A DNA stretch of 28,026 nucleotides, from NCBI GenBank assembly GCA_002339725.1, contig DDKN01000037.1:1-28026 (forward strand). Reading direction: 5' to 3'. The translations under genes and the position numbers were made by a program. The DNA is from Thiobacillus sp. UBA2597 (GTDB lineage Bacteria; Pseudomonadota; Gammaproteobacteria; Burkholderiales; Thiobacillaceae). Position 1 is the stretch's first letter, and each line of letters begins with the position of its first letter. Positions 24,085 to 28,026 of this stretch are shown here, in pieces. Under the pieces are notes generated by a model that saw only the letters and a list, made by a program, of their open reading frames with translations, had not been told where the DNA came from and did not search any database.

Positions 24085-24316
24085 GCAGAGCGCCGTCAAA
24101 GCGCTGGCCAGAATTGGCAGGGAAGATCGGCTGCGCATCATTGAAGCCATCGACCAGCTCAAAGCCAACCCCAGTGCCGGCAGCGTGCTCAAGGGCGAGT
24201 TCTCCGGCCTGCGCCGAATCCGCGTCGGCAATTACCGTGTTGTGTATGAAGTACAGGACGCGCAGCTGACCATCCTGGTCGTGCGCATCGGACATCGGCG
24301 CGATATTTATCGCTGA
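24062..24316 (+). CDS. RelE/ParE-family toxin
   Basis: 84 residues from a GTG at 24062, inside the antitoxin 3' end. The sequence SYSISIKQSAVKALARIG, two helices, then LKGEFSGLRRIRVGNYRVVYEV and ILVVRIGHRRDIYR is a clear RelE-like fold with the conserved basic C terminus. These toxins usually cleave ribosome-bound mRNA. Overlap implies coupled translation with the antitoxin. Function inferred from family. Confidence 0.9.
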   Translation: MSYSISIKQSAVKALARIGREDRLRIIEAIDQLKANPSAGSVLKGEFSGLRRIRVGNYRVVYEVQDAQLTILVVRIGHRRDIYR

Positions 24317-24336
24317 CACCCCGCTTAAATGACAAA

Positions 24337-24352
24337 CGCCCCTTTCGGGGCG
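24337..24352 (-). terminator. Terminator-like hairpin of comEA copy 2
   Basis: CGCCCC, TTTC, GGGGCG. On the minus strand it is followed by TTTGTC. Present at the same place after copy 3. Confidence 0.6.
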
Positions 24353-24371
24353 CTTGCGGGCCGCGGCCAAA

Positions 24372-24653
24372 CTACTTCCTGTGCCGGCCGGGCGGCTGGG
24401 GTTCGGCCTTGGCCAGCGCCTCCCCCAGTCGGCTCACGCTCTCCCGGCTCATGCCCTTCACATTGACCACGTCGTTCAGATTCCTGAACGGGCCGTGCTT
24501 TTCCCGATACTTGATGATCGCCCGGGCCTTGGCCGGCCCCACCCCAGGGAGGGCCTCCAGCTCGGCTTGCGTGGCGCTGTTGATGTCCACCGCCGCCCAG
24601 ACCGGCGAGGCAAGACCACAAGTCATAAGCAGTGCGAACAGCCGTTTTTTCAT
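24372..24653 (-). CDS. ComEA-like secreted helix-hairpin-helix protein, copy 2
   Basis: 93 residues, with GGGAGA before the ATG at 24653. Signal peptide MKKRLFALLMTCGLASPVWA. The tandem HhH contains TQAELEALPGVGPAKARAII and VVNVKGMSRESVSRLG. The tail PQPPGRHRK is basic. The mature part is nearly the same as copy 3, with about four changes in 70 residues, while the signal peptides differ more. It is a member of the stand-alone ComEA-like family; a role in DNA uptake is possible but not shown. Lies between a RelE-type and a HipBA-type TA module. Confidence 0.9.
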   Translation of the reverse strand: MKKRLFALLMTCGLASPVWAAVDINSATQAELEALPGVGPAKARAIIKYREKHGPFRNLNDVVNVKGMSRESVSRLGEALAKAEPQPPGRHRK

Positions 24654-24725
24654 GATGGATCTCCCTGTGGTTGGAATCGTGCCCATTCGGCGCAAGGCAA
24701 GCCTAAATCAGACCTGCCACCGGAC

Positions 24726-24738
24726 GAATCGGCCAAAA
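24726..24738 (-). promoter_or_regulatory. Upstream box of comEA copy 2
   Basis: TTTTGGCCGATTC on the minus strand, 73 bases before the start; matches the boxes of copies 1 and 3. A TAGGCT follows 25 bases downstream in all three. Confidence 0.5.
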
Positions 24739-24854
24739 GTCATAGCCTTCGTTGTGCACAGGCACATCTCCATATTGGCTAGGCGAAAAAGCCACGGCGC
24801 CTTTTATATTAAATATGCTTTACCAATAACCCGTATTTTGATAATTTTTATTTT

Positions 24855-25223
24855 ATGTCGAAATCATCTTTAGCTCTCAACTCGCTGCCCCCCGAGGCGG
24901 CGGCCTCTCTGCAAACCCTGGGTGAGCAGCTCGCGTTGGCGCGCCTGCGGCGCAAAGAATCCCAAAAACAGTGGGCCAGCCGACTGGGCGTGTCCGTTCC
25001 CACCCTGATTCGCCTGGAAAAAGGCGATCCCAGCGTCAGCATGGGCGTGTATGCGACGGCGCTTTGGCTCCTGGGTCTTTCGGGTGGCCTTGCGGAGCTT
25101 GCCGCCCCCAGCAAGGACATGCGGGCCCTGGAAACCGATGTCCGTCAGGCCAGCCAACTGCGGGCGGCCCGGGCGCGGATATCCCAGGCAGCGCTGCGTG
25201 GCAGGAAGAAGCTGGAACCATGA
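24855..25223 (+). CDS. HipB-like XRE antitoxin
   Basis: 122 residues. The helix-turn-helix is at about residues 20-75 (LGEQLALARLRRKESQKQWA then RLGVSVPTLIRLEKGDPSVS). The C-terminal part is charged and may bind HipA. There is no Shine-Dalgarno: the region upstream is AT-rich (TTTTTATTTT just before the ATG), in contrast to the GC-rich surroundings. Its stop overlaps the hipA start (ATGA). As in known HipBA pairs it should repress its own operon; a weak palindrome ATATT-A-AATAT lies at 24806-24816. Confidence 0.88.
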   Translation: MSKSSLALNSLPPEAAASLQTLGEQLALARLRRKESQKQWASRLGVSVPTLIRLEKGDPSVSMGVYATALWLLGLSGGLAELAAPSKDMRALETDVRQASQLRAARARISQAALRGRKKLEP

Positions 25224-26461
25224 GTTCGCGCCCCCCTGACACGCTATACCTCTGGTACCTCGGCAATCCGCAAGCCCCTGTCCTGGTCGGCGATATCCAC
25301 CTGGTCATGAACCGTCGCGGCGTTTCGTTGCGCTACGACCAGGGCTGGATCGATCACGGGTTTCCACTCAGCGAGGATCTGCCGCTCAACGACATCGAGC
25401 ACTTCCCGCGGGAGAAGGACACGGCTGCCGGCGCAGTCGATGACGCCCGGCCAGACCGCTGGGGCGAACGCGTCATTCGCCTGATCGACCGCCCGCCACG
25501 GCTCTCCCTATTGGAATTCCTCTACTACGCCGGCGATGACCGCTTTGGCGCCCTGGGGGTTTCCACCTCGCGGCTTGACTACCAGCCACGTGAAATCGGG
25601 CCTTTGCCCAAGCTGGCCGACGTCGATGCGGTACACGAAGTCATTCGTCGCATTCTGGCGCAAGAGCCGGTCGACGAACGACAGAAGCGCCTGCTGGCCC
25701 CGGGCGTCACCATGGGCGGCGCCCGGCCGAAGGCCTTGCTTCAACTGGATGACGAGGAATGGGTGCTCAAATTCGCAGAAGCCGACCGGCCCGCCGAGCC
25801 CTTGATCGAGCACGCGGCCATGACGCTGGCGGCCAAGGCCGGCATCACCGTCGCCGAGACTCGCCCCATTCGGCTTAGGGACGGCGTGGCCGTGGCTGTC
25901 CGCCGGTTCGACCGCCGCTTTGACCATGGGGCCGGCAAGCGCCTGCATGCGATTTCCGCCAATGTCGCGCTGAAGGCTGCCAACGCCGAACTGTCCTATC
26001 CCAATCTGGCCCTGCTGCTTAGACGTCGTGGCGTCATTGACATCCATCGCGCCCAGATGCACGAACTCTTTCGCCGCCTGGTTTTCAACATCCTCATCGA
26101 CAACACCGACGACCACGAGAAAAACCACGTCCTCCTGGTCACGGCCACGCAACACTATGTCCTGGCGCCCGCCTTCGACGTCCTGCCCATTGCCCAGTCG
26201 CTGGGCTACCAGGCGATGGTGGTCGGCGAACGGGGCGCGGAATCGTCCGTCGAGAACGCGCTGACTGCAGCCGCCCAGTATTGGCTGACGCCACAAGAGG
26301 CCTTAATTGAGGCACGCAAGGTGGCCCGGGTTGTCGACGGCTGGCGTGCGCACTTCGCCGGCCTGGGCCTCGCCAATGCCGACCTCAATGAACTGGCTTG
26401 TCACATAGACCGCCCCGATCTGCTGGAGCAGCGCCGAGCCCTGAAGCGCCTTCCGGTCTAG
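25220..26461 (+). CDS. HipA-family kinase toxin
   Basis: 413 residues. HipA proteins are Ser/Thr kinases that inhibit growth; E. coli HipA phosphorylates glutamyl-tRNA synthetase. The N-terminal subdomain starts TLYLWYLGNPQAPVLVGDIH. The conserved ATP-site loop is MGGARPKALL at 165-174, catalytic NTDDHEKN at 295-302, and the metal-binding FDV at 319-321. All key kinase residues seem intact, so the toxin may be active. The substrate cannot be known from sequence. Start at 25220 is fixed by the ATGA overlap with hipB. Located between two direct repeats carrying comEA copies. Confidence 0.92.
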   Translation: MSSRPPDTLYLWYLGNPQAPVLVGDIHLVMNRRGVSLRYDQGWIDHGFPLSEDLPLNDIEHFPREKDTAAGAVDDARPDRWGERVIRLIDRPPRLSLLEFLYYAGDDRFGALGVSTSRLDYQPREIGPLPKLADVDAVHEVIRRILAQEPVDERQKRLLAPGVTMGGARPKALLQLDDEEWVLKFAEADRPAEPLIEHAAMTLAAKAGITVAETRPIRLRDGVAVAVRRFDRRFDHGAGKRLHAISANVALKAANAELSYPNLALLLRRRGVIDIHRAQMHELFRRLVFNILIDNTDDHEKNHVLLVTATQHYVLAPAFDVLPIAQSLGYQAMVVGERGAESSVENALTAAAQYWLTPQEALIEARKVARVVDGWRAHFAGLGLANADLNELACHIDRPDLLEQRRALKRLPV

Positions 26462-26465
26462 GGAA

Positions 26466-26566
26466 ACGCTGATTAAACCGTCATACCCGCAGAGGCAGGT
26501 ATCCATTTCTTTCATTTGACTGGGTTCCCGCCTACGCGGGGACGACGAAATCAAATAAATCAGCGC
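26466..26566. repeat. MITE/REP-like element after hipA
   Basis: CGCTGATT (26467-26474) and AATCAGCG (26558-26565) form 8-bp terminal inverted repeats about 100 bp apart. Inside are REP-type pieces: CGTCATACCCGC..GGTATCC and GGGTTCCCGCCTACGCGGGG ACGACG. No gene fits within. Confidence 0.6.
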
Positions 26567-26616
26567 TACCAGGCTTTCGCGGCAGCACCGATTTCTGCAC
26601 CGGCCAGAATGACAAA

Positions 26617-26632
26617 CGCCCCTTTCGGGGCG
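26617..26632 (-). terminator. Terminator-like hairpin of comEA copy 3
   Basis: Same CGCCCC, TTTC, GGGGCG hairpin as after copy 2, followed by TTTGTC on the minus strand. Confidence 0.6.
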
Positions 26633-26651
26633 CTTGCGGGCCACGGCCAAA

Positions 26652-26933
26652 CTACTTCCTGTGCCGGCCGGGCGGCTGGGGGTCGGCCTTGGCCAGCTCT
26701 TCCCCCAGCCGGCTCACGCTCTCCCGGCTCATGCCCTTCACATTGACCACGTCGTTCAGATTCCTGAACGGGCCGTGCTTTTCCCGATACTTGATGATCG
26801 CCCGGGCCTTGGCCGGACCCACCCCGGGGAGGGCCTCCAGCTCGGCTTGCGTGGCGCGGTTGATGTCCAGTGCCGCCCAGGCCGGCGCGGCCAGGCCGCA
26901 GGCGACAAACAATGCGAAGGTGATTTTTTTCAT
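26652..26933 (-). CDS. ComEA-like secreted helix-hairpin-helix protein, copy 3
   Basis: 93 residues with ATG at 26933. The signal peptide is MKKITFALFVACGLAAPAWA. The mature region (LDINRATQAELEALPGVG, VVNVKGMSRESVSRLGEEL, PQPPGRHRK) is nearly identical to copy 2. Its upstream sequence resembles copy 1 in part (AAAATCGGCCAAA then GGATGAGG), which suggests several rounds of duplication. Role as for the other copies. Confidence 0.9.
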   Translation of the reverse strand: MKKITFALFVACGLAAPAWAALDINRATQAELEALPGVGPAKARAIIKYREKHGPFRNLNDVVNVKGMSRESVSRLGEELAKADPQPPGRHRK

Positions 26934-27004
26934 GGTCCATCTCCCTGTCATTGGAATCGCACCCCATCGGCGCGAGCACAGCCTAGCCCAACTTGCCGAG
27001 GAGG

Positions 27005-27016
27005 AAAATCGGCCAA
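27005..27016 (-). promoter_or_regulatory. Upstream box of comEA copy 3
   Basis: TTTGGCCGATTTTC on the minus strand, 72 bases before the start; shared with copies 1 and 2. Confidence 0.5.
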
Positions 27017-27046
27017 ATGGATGAGGCCCCAACGAAAGCGATCGGG

Positions 27047-28026
27047 TCAGCGGGCCGCTTGCCGCTCGCACCAAATGCGCCACATGTCACGGAAAGCCGC
27101 CTCCAGATTGCGGGCGAAGCCCGCCACGTCGCAGAGGGGTGAGTTCAGCAGGCGCTGGCGCAGCCCGGCGCGCAGATCAGCCAAGGCGGCCGAATCGCGG
27201 GCGAAGTCCACGGCCTTGGCGACGTAGTCGTCCTCATCCACGGCGACCCATTCCGGCAAGCCCACCGACTGCAGGAGGCTCTCGCTCATGTGGGCGACAT
27301 AGCGGTCGCCCCTGAGTGCCAGCACCGGCACGCCCATCCACAGCGCATCCACCGTGGTCGTGCCGCCGTTGTAAGGGTAGGGGTCCAGGGCGATGTCCAC
27401 CCGGTGGTGGGCCTGGAAATACTCACGATGCGGCGACTTGCCCTCCAGCAGCAGGCGCTCCGCGCCGATGCCCTGGGCGGCGAAGCGCTCACGCACCGCG
27501 TCCGCCAGGGCGGCATCGCCCAGGGGCTTGGATTTGAGGAACAGCCGGCTGCCAGGCACCGCCTGCAGGATGCGCGACCAGCAGGCGATGACGCGATCGT
27601 TCACCTTCTCGATCTTGTTGAAGCAGCCGAAGGTGATGTGGCCGTTCCGCCCAGCCGGCAGGGGACCGACCTCGACCCCGATCTCGGCGGGCGAAAAGCA
27701 CAGATGGGCACCCGGCAGGCGCCAGGGCTGCTCGGTGTACAGCCCCCGCTCGGTCTCGGGCAGCAGCCACGGGTTGCCCAGGATATAGTCCATGGCCGTC
27801 AGGCCCGTGGTGTCGAAATAGCCCAGATACGTCACCTGCACCGGGGCGGGCCTTCGCGCGAACACCGCCAGGCGGTCGCCCTCGGTGTGGCCGGAGAGGT
27901 CCACCAGGATGTCGATGCCGTCGGCCCTGATCTGCCCGGCCAGAGCCTCGTCCGACAGCCAGGCGACCTCGCGCCAGCCTGCGAAATAGGGTCGCATCCG
28001 CTCGGTGAGGTCATCGTTGAATATCT
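27047..28026 (-). CDS. SPINDLY/OGT-like glycosyltransferase (GT41), partial
   Basis: The frame is open to the window end, so the N-terminal part, probably with TPR repeats, is missing. The visible 326 residues carry GT41-type signatures: WREVAWLSDEALAGQIRADG, DILVDLSGHTEGDRL, FARRPAPVQVTYLGY, TTGLTAMDYILGN, ITFGCFNKIEKVND, SRLFLKSKPLGD, DIALDPYPYNGGTTTVDALW and GVPVLALRG. In bacteria GT41 enzymes glycosylate proteins or surface polymers. In-frame ATG at 27997 is internal, since the GT41 catalytic region starts further upstream. No sugar specificity can be given. It lies beyond the TA/comEA island, separated from comEA copy 3 by about 110 bp. Confidence 0.9.
   Translation of the reverse strand, partial: IFNDDLTERMRPYFAGWREVAWLSDEALAGQIRADGIDILVDLSGHTEGDRLAVFARRPAPVQVTYLGYFDTTGLTAMDYILGNPWLLPETERGLYTEQPWRLPGAHLCFSPAEIGVEVGPLPAGRNGHITFGCFNKIEKVNDRVIACWSRILQAVPGSRLFLKSKPLGDAALADAVRERFAAQGIGAERLLLEGKSPHREYFQAHHRVDIALDPYPYNGGTTTVDALWMGVPVLALRGDRYVAHMSESLLQSVGLPEWVAVDEDDYVAKAVDFARDSAALADLRAGLRQRLLNSPLCDVAGFARNLEAAFRDMWRIWCERQAAR

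Larger units (their letters stand above)
24328..24720. repeat. Direct repeat, left copy, covering comEA copy 2
   Basis: About 390 bp, from AATGACAAACG to the upstream region of comEA copy 2, matches 26608-27000 with no indels over the gene (offset exactly 2280). Similarity fades in the upstream part. The two copies bracket hipBA. Confidence 0.85.
26608..27000. repeat. Direct repeat, right copy, covering comEA copy 3
   Basis: Match to 24328-24720 in the same orientation, without indels over the gene. The start of the match (AATGACAAACG) is abrupt. Confidence 0.85.

Overview
The window is GC-rich chromosomal DNA, most likely from a betaproteobacterium. This is inferred from gene order (ispE / tRNA-Gln / prs / rplY / pth / ychF; mutM beside a TPR lipoprotein and lolB; ftsY beside an M16 peptidase pair, rsmD, coaD and a YfhL-type ferredoxin; ftsE-ftsX-rpoH) and from family resemblance. 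No database search was possible. All product names rest on motifs and length.

Layout. (1) 153-6122 (+): a compact seven-gene cluster without an obvious named counterpart. It encodes a membrane-anchored FimV/TPR-like protein, a degenerate receiver-like protein, an MglA/COG2229-type small GTPase, two Roadblock/LC7-like proteins, and two related PhnD-like binding proteins that lack signal peptides. It looks like a GTPase-Roadblock polarity or signalling module coupled to cytosolic ligand-binding proteins, and is the best candidate here for an undescribed system. (2) 6129-12924 (-): ychF, pth, rplY, prs, tRNA-Gln(UUG), ispE, lolB and a TPR lipoprotein, with a clear terminator after the tRNA and a two-hairpin leader before rplY. 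(3) 12992-18032: mutM (+), then ferredoxin, coaD, rsmD and an active/inactive M16 peptidase pair (-). (4) 18109-22432 (+): ftsY, ftsE, ftsX and rpoH. Intergenic stretches are filled with a dispersed GC-rich palindromic repeat family. rpoH is preceded by a perfect CIRCE (HrcA operator) overlapping its likely promoter. (5) 22489-27046: an accessory island in which three small secreted ComEA-like helix-hairpin-helix genes alternate with three toxin-antitoxin modules (RelBE/ParE-like, RHH-RelE, HipBA), plus REP/MITE-like repeats and a 35-residue membrane peptide gene. (6) 27047-end (-): the C-terminal part of a SPINDLY/OGT-like glycosyltransferase that runs off the window.

How the genes work together. 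The core genes cover translation (L25, Pth, YchF, tRNA-Gln, RsmD), nucleotide, isoprenoid and CoA precursors (Prs, IspE, CoaD), envelope biogenesis (LolB, FtsEX, FtsY) and heat-shock control (RpoH under a likely HrcA switch). The island from 22.5 to 27 kb shows duplication (two near-identical comEA copies exactly 2280 bp apart bracket hipBA) and a shared upstream box before all three comEA genes.
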